This document shows positions 28,301 through 43,300 of a stretch of DNA of 64,000 bases, piece by piece. The stretch is taken from contig NC_088297.1 of the NCBI RefSeq assembly GCF_032854445.1, forward strand, positions 5,829,991-5,893,990, in the 5' to 3' direction. The number at the start of each line of letters is the position of its first letter. Positions within the stretch are counted from its first letter, which is position 1. The stretch is from Liolophura sinensis (taxonomy: Eukaryota; Mollusca; Polyplacophora; Chitonida; Chitonidae). Under the pieces are notes generated by a model. It worked only from the letters and a program-made list of their open reading frames with translations. It was not told where the DNA came from and did no database searches. A program made the position numbers and the translations under genes.

Positions 28301-31300
28301 TTCTGAGGAAAGAGAGCAGAACTTGAAATCACTGAAAAGAAGAAACGGTTCTAAACCTTAAGTTCAAGAGTAGGCCTATTTTTTAAAATGAGGGCAGAAT
28401 TCTTTACTTTCTGTCTCATTAAATATTTGGTTATGTGTTTTGTCCATTTCCCGCAGCAGTCTTAATTTGAGTCAACTTCAGAAAATTGAGTAAATATTAA
28501 ATTGTATGTCATGTCAGATGGACTAATTTGGGTTAAGCTGGGCACACAACATTAATTCAGTGTCTCTTTGTACCATTTTTAGCCAAATGTCTCCATATTT
28601 ATACTAACTGTGCTACCTAAAAAAGTCCTGTCTTGCCAAGAGACAGCAGACATCAAATATGTTGCCGTCAGTGCATCTAGGTCTTGTCTCCTTGTTTCAT
28701 GGAAGAGAGCTTACAGACATGCTGGAAGAGAGCTTACAGACGTGCTGGAAGAGAGCTTACAGACGTGCTTTGAGAAATCAAATCGCATAAAAATAGTTAG
28801 TCTGTAAATATTCTATGATGTTGTAAAAAGTAAGACACTTTTGACAAACAGCCTCCTGGCTCAGAGATGAGAAGACGGGTTAAGTTTCAACACTGAAATC
28901 TGTCATATACAGTATTTATTTACTACTCTGATTGGTTCTTTAAGCCGTACTCAAGAATGTTTTACTTGTATGATGGCGGCCAACATCATTTTGGGAGGAA
29001 ACCGGACAGAGCCCCCTGGGTAAACCCACAACCATCTTCTGGGTCATAGTGCTACATGTATAACTGCCATCTACTAGGCCATGGAGGCCTCTCATATACT
29101 GTAACTGACCTGACACTGCCCATGACTAATTTGCTTACTTGGCCGAATTCTGAGGTCAATTGATCTTAGAAATTATGTTTTCAGCTTTCTGTGGAAGGTA
29201 GAATGACATCCTACTGGAAAATGTAATTTTAAAAACTTAAAGTATTATTTAATGACATTTGTCTCTAAAAATGCACTTTTAAAGGCCATATTTAGGTTAT
29301 TTTACCGCATACAACTTTTCTAATTTTTGGGACACCTGGTCTACTCTTTTTAGCCAATATAATGTAACCATAGCACAAATATTTAGTTTCTTTTTCCTCA
29401 CATGGTCAGACCATTTAATGAACACCATTCTCATATCTTCACTTTTCCAAACAAAGCTGTGAAAAAATGTATTATTCTGCTTGCAGCACTACAATCTGTC
29501 CAAAAACTTTGAAGAATTAGTACACAATTTAAAAAATTAAACTTTTTTCTATTTACATACCTAGAAAAGAGAGCTTTGAGGTACTCCTTGACAATGACTC
29601 GCTCAAACTTTGTGAGAATGGAGTTGTGGAATTCCGGCTTCAGATGCTGCAGGTCTTCGTTGTAGTCCTGTAGTGTGGCGCAAATCACATCCACCGTCTT
29701 GGAACTGTCTATCCTACAACACACGACAGAAAAGTCAGAAATTTTTGTTCAAATGGGGGAACCTTTCCTGCCTAAAGTCCTGTTGTCAGTGGTTAATTCC
29801 TGATTTTGTGATGATGTTTAGTGGACATATTTGCAAAGCATTACTCATTTACTGCAAAAGAACACCGGTCAGTTCAACTTGGATCCAAATCGCGCAATGA
29901 AGGAAATGTCACCCTATTACCTTATTACAAACAGGTCTAGCATTTTCCGGGGGCCTCCGTGGCTGAGGTGGTGAGCAAGCCGGCACGGGGCAATGACCCA
30001 CGAACCTCTCACCAATGTGGTCGCCATGAGTTAAAGACCTGCTCACGTTGAACTTTAGGACATGTGACAATGACGTATAGTAACGAAGCCCATCTTGGCA
30101 GAAGACAATGGTCTGCAACACACATTAGACTGTACAAAAAGTTGCAGACCACTTATTATCACCACGGCCCCATAAGAAGTGACAGTGGGGGGAAATTACA
30201 AATTCCTTGTCCTGGGGCTGGGATTAAACCCATACCACACTGAATAAAGAATAAAATAAATACTCATGTAAGATTTCATTTATTTATTTATTTGATTGGT
30301 GTTTTACACCGTACTTAGAAATATTCCACTCAGAAATTATGGTGGAGGAAACCCAGTAGTGTCTGGTGAAAACCCACGACCATCTGCAGGTTGCTGACAG
30401 ACCTTCCCGCGTATGGGCGTAGAGGAAGCCAGCATGAGCTGGACTTGAGCTCACAGCGACCGTAAATTGTAACACACTACCATGCATACTCTCATTCTTC
30501 AACCTTTTTTGCACACAAAAGAGCAACTTTCAGTGCAGTGCAAAAGTCTTTTTGATTTGATTCTGGAGATAAAACTACATAGGTTGGATTGGCCAGGTTC
30601 ATAAAAAGTATAATTCTGTGAACACAGAATAATACCTTCAGAATATGTTTGAATAAAAAAACACCACGCAAACACGAGACAAGTTGAGGAATTACAGTAC
30701 CCACTGAACAAAGAAAAAAAGAAATAAGCAAATTTGTAAATATCAAAATAAATACATCAATCACTCAGTAAATAAAATAAACAAACAAACGAACCATGAT
30801 CTGGTGAGAAGCTCACTCAGGCTCTCTCTCAGGTCCGTGAACACTTCCTCTACAATCATGTCAGTTCTGTAACAGAGAACAAAACACAAGATTAACACAA
30901 TCTAGAGTGGATATCTAGAGAGAGATTGCATGGTAACGTAAGGTATGTTCATGTATTGCACATTTCAGTACAGTAATGAACACATTTTTCCCATAAAAAC
31001 AACAATAAAAAGAAAAAAAAACCCATAGAAATTGTACATGCAGTAAATATCGTAGTACAAACATCTCCAGGAGAACTTATTTTACTTTCTTTATTCAGAT
31101 TTCTTCAAGTGACACATTCGTTTAGATTTCGTCTGATTCAGCATGGTGCATTTTTTATTTTTTAGTCAGCTATGGTTAGGTGGGGCCTGTGAAAAGGGTA
31201 AATGGCGAGTTTCGAAGTTAAAGCAGCATAAGCTTGCTGAAAACCTACCTTCAACACAGATATGAATTTAATAAACTCATCTGAACAGACTGGGGTGAAT

Positions 31301-34300
31301 GCTACATGATTTACATGGAATCAGAGACTTGTACGCCTACACGTGTCAACATACAACAGACAGCTTCAGCAAACTCCATCAGAGACACGTACCCCCATAC
31401 AACATACGGCTTCAGCAAACTCCATCAGAGACACGTACGCCTACACGTTTCAACATACAACAGACAGCTTCAGCAAACTCCATCAGAGACATGTACCCCC
31501 ATACAACAGACAGCTTCAGCAAACTCCATCAGAGACATGTGCGCCTACACGTGTCAACATACAACAGACAGCTTCAGCAAACTCCATCAGAGACACGTAC
31601 GCCTACACGTGTTAACATACAACAGACGGCTTCAGCAAACTCCATCAGACACGTATGCCTACACGTGTCAACATACAACAGACAGCTTCAGCCAACTCCA
31701 TCAGAGACACGTACGCCTACACGTGTCAACATACAACAGACAGCTTCAGCAAACTCCATCAGAGACACATACGCCTACACGTGTCAACATACAACAGACA
31801 GCTTCAGCAAACTCCATCAGAGACACGTACCCCCATACAACATACGACTTCCGCAAACTCCATCAGAAAGACGTACCCCCATACAACATACGGCTTCAGC
31901 AAACTCCATCAGAGACACGTACCCCCATACAACATACGGCTTCAGCAAACTCCATCAGAGACAAGTACGCCTACACGTGTCAACATACAACTAACGGCTT
32001 CAGCAAACTCCATCAGAGACACGTACCCCCATACAACATACGGCTTCAGCAAACTCCATCAGAGACAAGTATGCCTACACGTGTCAACATACAACAGACA
32101 GCTTCCGCAAACTCCATCAGAGACACGTACCCCCATACAACTAATGGCTTCAGCAAACTCCATCAGAGACACGTACCCCCATACAACATACGGCTTCAGC
32201 AAACTCCATCAGAGACATGTACGCCTACACGTGTCAACATACAACAGACAGCTTCAGCAAACTCCATCAGAGACACGTACCCCCATGCAACATACGGCTT
32301 CAGGACACTCCATCAGAGACACGTACGCCTACATGTGTTAACATAATACAGACGGCTCGAGCAAACTCCATCAGAGACAAGTACGCCTACACGTGTCATC
32401 ATACAACTAACGGCTTCAGCAAACTCCATCAGAGACACGTACGCCTACACGCGTCATCATACAACTAACGGCTTCAGCAAACTCCATCAGAGACACGTAC
32501 GCCTACACGCGTCAACATACAACATACGTCTTTAGCAAACTCCATCAGAGACACATACGCCTACACGTGTCATCATACAACAGACGGTTTCAGTAAAACC
32601 CCATCAGAGACATGTACGCCTACACGTGTCAACATACAACTAACGGCTTCAGTAAACTCCATCAGAGACACGTACCCCCATACAACATACGTCTTTAGCA
32701 AACTCCATCAGAGACACGTATGCCTACACGTGTCATCATACAACAGACGGTTTCAGCAAACTCCATCAGAGACACGTACGCCTACACGTGTTAACATAAT
32801 ACAGACGGCTTGAGCAAACTCCATCAGAGACATGTACGCCTACACGTGTCAACATACAACGGCTTCAGCAAACTCCATCAGAGACACATACGCCTACACG
32901 TGTCAACATACAACAGACAGCTTCAGCAAACTCCATCAGAGACACGTACGCCTACATGTGTCAACATACAACAGACAGCTTCAGCAAACTCCATCAGAGA
33001 CACGTACGCCTACACGTGTCAACATACAACAGACAGCTTCAGCAAACTCCATCAGAGACACGTACGCCTACACGTGTCAACATACAACAGACAGCTTCAG
33101 CAAACTCCATCAGAGACATGTACGCCTACATGTGTCAACATTCAACTAACGGCTTCAGCAAACTCCATCAGAGACACGTACTCCCATACAACATACGGCT
33201 TCAGCAAACTCCATCAGAGACACGTACCCCCATACAACATACGTCTTTAGCAAACTCCATCAGAGACACGTACCCCGATACAACATACGGCTTCAGCAAA
33301 CTCCATCACAGACACGTACCCCCATACAACATACGGCTTCAGCAAACTCCATCAGAGACACGTACCCCCATACAACATACGGCTTCAGCAAACTCCATCA
33401 GAGACACGTACCCCCATACAACATACGGCTTCAGCAAACTCCATCAGAGACACGTACCCCCATACAACATACGGCTTCAGCAAACTCCATCAGAGACACG
33501 TACCCCCATACAACATACGGCTTCAGCAAACTCCATCAGAGACACGTACCCCCATACAACATACGGCTTCAGCCAACTCCATCAGAGACACGTACCCCCA
33601 TACAACAGACAGCTTCAGCAAACTCTATCAGAGACATGTACGCCTACATGTGTCAACATACAACTAACGGCTTCAGCAAACTCCATCAGAGACACGTACT
33701 CCCATACAACATACGGCTTCAGCAAACTCCATCAGAGACACGTACCCCCATACAACATACGGCTTCAGCAAACTCCATCAGAGACACGTACCCCCATACA
33801 ACATACGGCTTCAGCAAACTCCATCAGAGACACGTACTCCCATACAACAGACAGCTTCAGCAAACTCTATCAGAGACATGTATGCCTACACGTGTCAACA
33901 TACAACAGACAGCTTCAGCAAACTCCATCAGAGACACGTATCAACATACAACATACGGTTTCAGCAAAATCCATCAGAGACAAGTACGCCTACACATGTC
34001 AACATACAACATACGGCTTCAGCAAACTCCATCAGAGACACGTACGCCTACACGTGTCAACAAACAACATACGGCTTCAGCAAACTCCATCAGAGACAAG
34101 TACGCCTACACGTGTCAACATACAACAGACAGCTTCAGCAAACTCCATCAGAGACACGTACCCCCATACAACATATGGCTTCAGGAAACTCCATCAGAGA
34201 CACGTACGCCTACACGTGTTAACATAATACAGACGGCTTGAGCAAACTCCATCAGAGACAAGTACGCCTACACGTGTCAACACACAACCAACGGCTTCAG

Positions 34301-37300
34301 CAAACTCCATCAGAGACACGTACGCCTACACGCGTCAACATACAACATACGTCTTTAGCAAACTCCGTCAGAGACACGTACGCCTACCCGTGTCATCATA
34401 CAACAGACAGCTTCAGCAAACTCCATCAGAGACACGTACGCCTACACGTGTCAACATACAACAGACAGCTTCAGCAAACTTCATCAGAGACACGTACGCC
34501 TACACGTGTCAACATACAACAGACAGCTTCAGCAAACTTCATCAGACACATACACCTACACATGTCAACATACAACAGACAGCTTCAGCAAACTCCCAAA
34601 AGTGTAACATGAAACTGAGCACTACATACATGTAGCTAACAAAAGTGTAACATGAAACTGAGCACTACATACATGTAGCTACCAAAAGTGTAACATGAAA
34701 CTGAGCAATATTCACTTACCCAAAATGTCCGAGATTGTGAAAATCGATGTCGAGCAGACCGAAGCGGTCAGTGCGAATGTTATCTGAGTCGTCGTCGGTG
34801 GTTTCTGTGTATTCGTTCTTCAGATACCATCGCCTGAGCTGTTTCATCTGGTCAGCAAATGCTAAACAGTTGTTGATGTTAGCAATCTGTGAAGGAAACA
34901 TGCAAACCACTGTATTCTGTACAAATTTCACAATGCAAACTTCAAGGATAGAATTGAGGTTTTAATTTTCATACATGTAGTTAATTTACTTGTCCGGGTG
35001 TTATATACTACACTGACCTATTTTTTTCACTCTTAAAAACATGAGCTAGTTTTTAGGAGCTGGGAACCGACGCATCTTGATAACGGTCAGAGGAAATCAT
35101 CTGAGTCTGGAGGAAACTGTTGCTCTTTGCTAAGTATGTTCTGGCGTAAAGCTGCAGCCAATGCTGTCAGGAACTGGAATTAAACTTGTCCTATCTTCGA
35201 CTTCGACCTGTTTCTTTGATTAGTGTTTCTCATCATTTCATGACACGACAGACAATGACAGCCCACCCAGCCACATTATACTGTATAGGAGTGGTTGACT
35301 TACTACAAAGTGCAGGAAATACTGGGGTTCATTTCGGTTCTGAAGATGCCTCTCCTTGTATTTGGTAAGCTCACCTGGAATATGAACATGACGCAAGTTA
35401 CTTTCACTTTCAGTTTTTAACTTTCACACACTATGTATTAACTTTATAGGACACAGGTTACTTTCACTTCTGGTTTGGCACATATCATATATTAGCTTCA
35501 TATTACACAAGTTACTTTCACTTTATGTATCATATACATTATGCAGATTAGCAATAGCTGCGACTCCACATTAAAGTGACGCTCTGGTCAGAATACAAAT
35601 TGCACAGAAATATTACAATGATATGAAAGAAATCCTACGGAGTGAGGATGTTTATGAATAAAACTATTTAACCCATATAACTGACGATTCCTTGGAAAAA
35701 AACAAAATCTTCGGCCATGTCAGTAAAATTTTCTTGATGTGACGTGATAATATTCCCTGTATGACGTTGAATCAGGCAGATGTGACATTGGGTAAGACAT
35801 TTATGCTGGGATAACATCAAGAGCGTTTGAAAGGGCAGCGTCTTTTGTGGATACACGTCAGCGATTGATGACGTCATGTGTTTGTGTGTGACGTCCCACC
35901 AGGCAAAGTGGAAGGGACAAAAATATTTTGTTTTCGTATCCTCTGACGAAACATACAATATCAGTTTTAATTCACTGCAATATTTTCACAATTTAGAAAA
36001 GCAATTCAGACTATCCCAGTCCTTATTAATTCACCTTGTTTTTAAGACACAGATGTTTTGACACCAAAGCAGCTCTTTAAGGTAGCGATTGAGTTTTCAG
36101 GGTCCCTTGAGCGGCTGACTGGCCCACAGAACAATAGACTTACAGAGTTGTCTACATCAATGTACGTGAAGGCAGCTCAAACTGATCAATAACTTGATTT
36201 ACTTACCATTTATTGAAAGAAATTGCACAGATCAAAATTGCTAAAAAAAAGGACATCATTCTGGTGTCGGAACATGGTGCCTGGGTAAATGTGTAGTGTG
36301 GGATAATTACCTCTGTAATATGCGGCAAATGAGTTCAGCTCATCTACAAAAAGCATGAGGACATTCTGCACCAAGTCATGGTTTATGAGGGCAGCCACTT
36401 GATTCTGAGGAAACAACAACAACACAGAAGAGCTGCACAAGGGGGGAATAAGTGCGCAAGTACATGTGCTCAGTATGTGCTGATCATATTGGACAGATGA
36501 CAAAATTTAAAACTTAAAACATAATAAATAAACTTCTTAAACTGTACAAAGAAATAGTGAAACAAAACATTTCCAAGGCTATTGGTTTGCCTATTACAAT
36601 CAAATTTAACATACCAGACTTGAATTCAAGAAAACAGTTGCTGCTGTTTTTTGTCTACTATTGTCTACTATTTGAGATCATAACAAACAGGCTGTGTATA
36701 ACCAGTGCTATCTATTGAACTTTCTCAGTTTTTCTCCTATTTTCTTCTATTTTTATTTTGTCCATTCAACCACCATAAAGATTTATCGGAGTAACAACGT
36801 ATAATACACAGTATTTCTGTGCATAATGCCTTTCACCTAAAGTTTACCTGTAGCAGTTTTATGTAGTCAAGCATTTTGCTTGATTCTATTTGATTTGTCT
36901 ACCTTGTAGGCCCACTTAAGACTTTTATGTGAAATCTGATAAATTTTTTATCCGAAAAACTTACGGTAAATGACCTAAAGTTTTGTACGTGAGTTACTGT
37001 TGTTTACTTTTGCATGATCCGAGTTGGCGGCAAAATGACAGAAGAGTAATTAGCCCCTCGCTCGTTTCATTACCCTGCATGGCACTTAGAAGCTCTGGTT
37101 GCTAATCCTGGCCACGTGGGGTCAGAAAACATGCTCCACGCGATGTTTCCGAAAACTGCCACAATTTACTTTTACCTCTTTTTCTGTAGCACTGTGTGCG
37201 AGTTCGGCAGGATCAGTAGACAGGATTTGTTTTGAGTTGTTATCACATTAGGAGTTTGCACAACACCGTCACTGGCTTTATAACTAAAATGTTTTATGAC

Positions 37301-40300
37301 CTCCTGTACACAGGTTTGCCCCGACGTGATTTATGCGTCACCAACGAAAGAGAAGATTGTTGTTTTGCCTTTCGCCAGCACAAATCACGTGATCGATGGG
37401 TAGACACGTGGACATTTCAAATCCTCTGATTGTAAGTGGCTTGTATCATGACTAAAAATTCCTCTGATGGGACTCGATTAAATATTAAGTAAATTAAGTA
37501 TTCCTATTACGTAATATGGGCGGAAGGGAGCCGACAGTCTTCCAAGTTACGCCTGAATGAACAGGAAATGTTTAGCTGCAGTGTTGTGCCGGATACCCAT
37601 TTGATATGACACTCCACATGCCTAAAGGTACTGGGCAGTCAGGCTTAATCTCTACAGTCTTCTCCCAGATTGAGCACAAAATAACGATAATAAAACAATC
37701 AAACCTGTTGCGAAGTGCATGTACTAAAATTATTATGATTAAAACTGAGGAAAGCATGAACTGTTGGTGGTAGGAGCACAGACTAACTGCTCAGGGAAGC
37801 GTGAGCTTGTTTGTTACATTCTTGAACTGTCAATATAACCCTGACCACCCCTGATGCTCTCCTGCGGCACTCAGTCAGTAACAACCAAAACCAACACAAT
37901 GAATCCTGGGATTGGCTTTCCGAGTCCCAGAGCGAAACTTTAGGTCATTTACCGTAAATGTCGGCAAAAAAAGTGTTATTTATGTACTTCTGGAAGTGCT
38001 TTTTTTTCAGACTTATGGGTAAATGATGTACAAAGTTTCAAGTCAAAAAAACAAACAAATTGATTTATCAAAAGTACAATTTTAAGGCTTCTTAAAAGTA
38101 CGTTTTTACGCACCAAACTATGTGTGACATACAGTAACTGTCTTACGTTTTGTTCCATCATCTGGTAAATGATGACAGGAAGGGCAGTGTTGTATTTCCC
38201 CTCTCCGTCCTGGTCGGGGGGCGAGTTGCTGTACCAGTCCTGTACAACGACAACATCATCAACAACAACATCAAACCTAGAGCTTCCATTATATCACCCG
38301 GTATTTCAGAATTTCAAGAATAAAAAACTTCAAAGGAATATCAATTAAAAAAAAACCTTTACAGTTTAATCAGAGTCTAATCTGGAGTTATATTAAATTA
38401 TACTTCCAAAAATGCAACTATGAGAATATCACTTTTGAAACATTTGAAAACATTTTGCTCCATGGTCTAAATTCAAAGGCTGAAGTCTGCCTTTACACAA
38501 TGACATCACTCTGAATTCAGAAGACAACCTCCATTCTGAGGATGACAGCACCTTGCATTCTGATGGTGACAGCACCTTGCATTCTGATGGTGACAGCACC
38601 TTGCATTCTGATGGTGACAACACCTTGCAATCTGATGGTGACAGCACCTTGCAATCTGATGGTGACAGCACCTTGCATTCTGAAGATGACAGCACCTTGC
38701 ATTCTGATGGTGACAGCACCTTGCAATCTGATGGTGACAGCACCTTGCATTCTGAAGATGACAGCACCTTGCATTCTGATGGTGACAGCGCCTTGTATTC
38801 TAAAGGTGAAAGCGCCTTGCATTCTGATGGTGACAGCACCTTGCATTCTGATGGTGACAGCGCCTTGCATTCTGAAGGTGACAGCACCTTACATTCTGAT
38901 GGTGACAGCACCTTGCATTCTGATGGTGACAGCACCTTGCATTCTGATGGCGACAGCACCTTGCATTCTGAAGGTGACAGCACCTTGCATTCTGATGGTG
39001 ACAGCACCTTGCATTCTGATGGCGACAGCACCTTGCATTCTGAAGGTGACAGTACCCTGCATTCTGAAGATGACAGCACCTTGCATTCTGATGGTGACAG
39101 CAGACACTGTCAGGTTTTACCTTGAGATCAGTCTTGAGTGAGTTGCTCAGCCATTCTGACACGTTGCTCTTCATTGTCTTCAGATACCTTTCAGGGAGAA
39201 AAACAAACAGCATAAAGAACTGATTTATAATTGATAAAATTACACTGAAGTTTTCTCTATCAATTTTTGACTCAGGTTGAGATGTATAATTAAATAATCT
39301 CTGAAATACAAGACACTGTAATTCTTCAACCTTTTTTTGCATATTTGCAAGGTGTTTATGCAAGCATATTTGGAAGGCATTATTCTGTGTAGATGGAGGA
39401 AATTGTACTCTTTGTGATGCCTTTAAACTGACCAATCCAACAAATATAGTTTTGTATCCAAAATCAAATAAAAATGTGCATACATTGCACTCTACATCTT
39501 TCCTGTGTGAAAAGGTTGAGGAATTAGAGTACATGCATGAGATCTGCAGAAATAGAACTGTATTTATTTATTTAAATCGTATAAACCAAATTTTAACATC
39601 AGAATTTTCTGTAGGGTCCTTGGTTGAATTTTTAACAATTGGTAAGCTCCCCTGATAGCAGCTTACAACAGGAACAAGTGTCATATTAAAGGGTTCCTAA
39701 AGTACATGGAGTTTTAGGATATGGGGCCAAAATAATAACCTGAATTTTATCGTTAATATAATAACAGCATGATAGCATATTTTTGGCTGAAAACGAAAAC
39801 CACTTCGACAAATTGGGAAATACACATAAACTGATGTGTTCACTGAGGAAGACTCAGTAAGCAGTCACATTTCCACATTTTCATGTGTCAGCATACACTT
39901 TAGACTAAGTTCTGGACAAAAAACACCCTCAACCTTTTTGCATATGAAATAGCAACTTTCAATGTAATTTATGCACAATTTAATTTGATTTTGGAGACAA
40001 AACTACATTGGTTGGATTAGCCAGTGTTAGGGCTTCAGAAAAAGTATGATTTTTTACATAAAATTTTGAATAATGCCCACAGAATATGCTTGAATAAACA
40101 CCCTGCAAACATGCGAAAAGGTTGAAGAATTACAGTACACAGTTTTTCTGCCTACATTTTACTTCAGCACGGTTTATACTAGTAAATGGTACCAGCATCA
40201 CATAGTGGGGAAATAGCCCTATACTAAACAATTAAAAGGGAGACAACTCACTGGTTCTGTAGATCCTCAACAACTGGAGTCTCCAGTAGAGGGCCGAGGT

Positions 40301-43300
40301 CTTTACTATCCAGGTCTATATCAGGATGTTTCAGGAGTTCTGGACCACTGAAAAACAGACATGTACATGCAATCAAATTAAAGGTGATATACCTTTACAT
40401 CTTGGGGACAAAACTGAAAAGAATGAACAAACAAAAAATCTCCGTCTTCACAGGTAGGGAGGTCATAAGGAACAACAGTTTGTACAGGTAAATGCAGTCA
40501 GCCATACTGGACAAATGTTAACATACTATGACTTTACATTTAAATCTGCCAATCAAATGTAAGATTTTATTATTCCAACTTAACAGTAAGGAATATATGA
40601 CAGTGCTACATGGACGTGTCTGGTGAATATTGGATGCAATCTCCTTCAGAAGTCATTTTTAATACCAGAATGAACCCAAATTAAGTAACCAAATAATTTC
40701 TTTAACATAGAACATAGGAGCTAAAATGATCCATAATCCTTGCAAAGTTAATTGTACTTATTCATTTGCTTCGTGTTTTACGCCGTACTCAAGAAACTTC
40801 ACCTACATGATGGCGGCCACCATTATGGTGGGAGGAAACCGGGCAGAGTCTGTGGGAAACGCACGACCATCCGCAGGTTGCTGGAAAACCTTCTCACGTA
40901 CAGCTGGAGAGAAAGCCAACATGAGCTGGGCTTGAACTCACAGCGACTGCCTTGGTGGGAAGCTCCTGGGTCATTGCGCCAGCGCTGGCATGTTAACCCC
41001 CTCGGCCACAAAATCTCTCTTACTTACTCGTATCCATTGACCCAGGTTAGCAGGGAGACAATCTCATTCCTCTCCAGCTCCTCAGATATCATTTCCTTCA
41101 GCTGTAAAGCAAATCAAACATAGACCAATGATCAATCTAATTGTTTAGCCAAGAAAAGAAGTTCTATAAGTCTTGCTAGCCAGTTTGTCTTGGTAGTCAG
41201 TTTGTCTTGGTAGCCAGTTTGTCTTGGTAGCCAGTTTGTCTTGGTAGTCAGTTTGTCTTGGTAGTCAGTTTGTCTTGGTCTCTTATCTTTTAACACGTGC
41301 CTTTCAATTAACAAGGGATGAAACAACTGTGTTGTTGACTTTTTCTACTCTCTCCACAACAGACCATTCAAATCTATCAATTCCACGCTCTGCTAAAACA
41401 CACCTGGTTTTCTGATACAAGTGAAAAGCGACGCAATCCGAGTTAGCCAATGAATGCTCTGCACTAGATCTTGGCAAAGAAATTTCCATAGCTCAAAGTG
41501 GAGTTGAGTTTTCATTAACACTCACACATCAAACACAGAGGTGGGAAGGTCTGGCAGCAACCTGTGGATGGTTGTGGATTTCCCCCGGGCTCTGCTCGGT
41601 TTCCTCCCACCATAATGCAGGCCGCCATCGTATAAGTGAAATATTCTTGAGTGTGGCATAAAACACCAATGAAATAAATAAATAAATCAATCAAACAGAG
41701 ACAGGACGTCGACTAGCAAGTCTCACATTTACAATGGAATAAAAACTACTTTGGCAATATTTGGCATCACCGCTCGCCCACAAACGCACCACAAATATTC
41801 CCCACACTTAAAACCTGATCTCTATCAATGAACTCGGTCAAATTTGGTCTGTATTCACCTCCTGCTTCACCCAGTAACATTACTACAATTACAGCACACG
41901 ATGAGACGGTTGTCCTGGATGGTATTAATTACATATCTGTACCAGATTTGTCAGCTCTTCCAGCAGAGGTGTTATATGGGAACGCCATGCACCTCTGCAT
42001 GAGGAGAGTAACTTTTTGCGGGATGTGGAATTTGTACTTGATGAAAAGCAAGTAAAGGTTCTCAACTCTCTCTGTTCTGTCCAGTTAAAGATGTACATAT
42101 TGGGTCAGAGGTTAAAGGATACAGAATCGATTCTGATTGGCTAATGTGAGAGATAGGCAAGTTCAGGTTATGTGATGCCTCAGATAAATGGTAGGTATGG
42201 TACAATTATTCAAGCATGACCAAGGCTGCAAGATTTAACCCAGGAAACCCTATCTCAACTACATCTACAAGTATGTACCCAAAAGGACCCTAAATTTCAT
42301 CCATGACTAACTTGCCCATTTTTCCTGATTCTAGGAGTTATACTGAGTTTAGAAAAGTGTTTTGAGGTTTGCTTAGAACATGGGGTGATATTCTACTGGG
42401 AAATTTGAAGTTGGGGGGATGTTCAGCTTAGGTTTCTCATATGTACACACGCGTAATGCCTTTTAAAGGTTTAGGCTTCACTTGTGTACACACGTGTAAT
42501 GCCTTTTAAAGGTTTAGGTTTCACTTGTGTACACACGTATAATGCCTTTTAAAGGTTTAGGCTTCTCATGTGTACACACGAGTAATGCCTTTTAAAGGTT
42601 TAGGTTTCTCATGTGTACACACGTGTAATGCCTTTTAAAGGTTTAGGTTTCTCATGTGTACACACATGTAATGCCTTTTAAAGGTTTAGGTTTCTCATGT
42701 GTACACACGTGTAATGCCTTTTAAAGGTTTAGGTTTCTCATGTGTACACACGTGTAATGCCTTTTAAAGGTTTAGGTTTCTCATGTGTACACACATGTAA
42801 TGCCTTTTAAAGGTTTAGGTTTCTCATGTGTACACACGTGTAATGCCTTTTAAAGGTTTAGGTTTCTCATGTGTACACACGTGTAATGCCTTTTAAAGGT
42901 TTAGGTTTCTCACGTGTACACATGTGTAATGCCTTTTAAAGGTTTAGGTTTCTCATGTGTACACATGTGTAATGCCTTTTAAAGGTTTGGACATCAAAGA
43001 AACTGTAGGCAGGGTTTACTCCTCTAATCAGATTAGAAAACAGGATTCATCCCAGCTGAGCTTTCTGAACAGAACAAAAATGTAGAAGCAATGCTCTATA
43101 TATAACTGTACCCAATCTCTTGGTGACACAACTATCTCTGGGTGACACAACTATCTCTGGGTGACATAACTATCTCTGGGTGACACAACTATCTCTGGGG
43201 GACACAACTATCTCTGGGGGACACAACTATCTCTGGCTGACACAACTATCTCTGGCTGACACAACTATCTCTGGGGGACACAACTATCTCTGGGTGACAC

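Noticed and set aside
31299-34635. Plus-strand frames of 90-423 codons rich in QTPSETRTP / FSKLHQRHV
   Set aside because: They follow the 58/46-bp minisatellite in every plus frame, lie inside an EXOC3 intron on the opposite strand and have no splice or start context.
38429-39534. Frames of 117-244 codons with [24 protein letters not shown] or QGAVTIRM repeats
   Set aside because: Products of the 24-bp array, which keeps several frames open on both strands.
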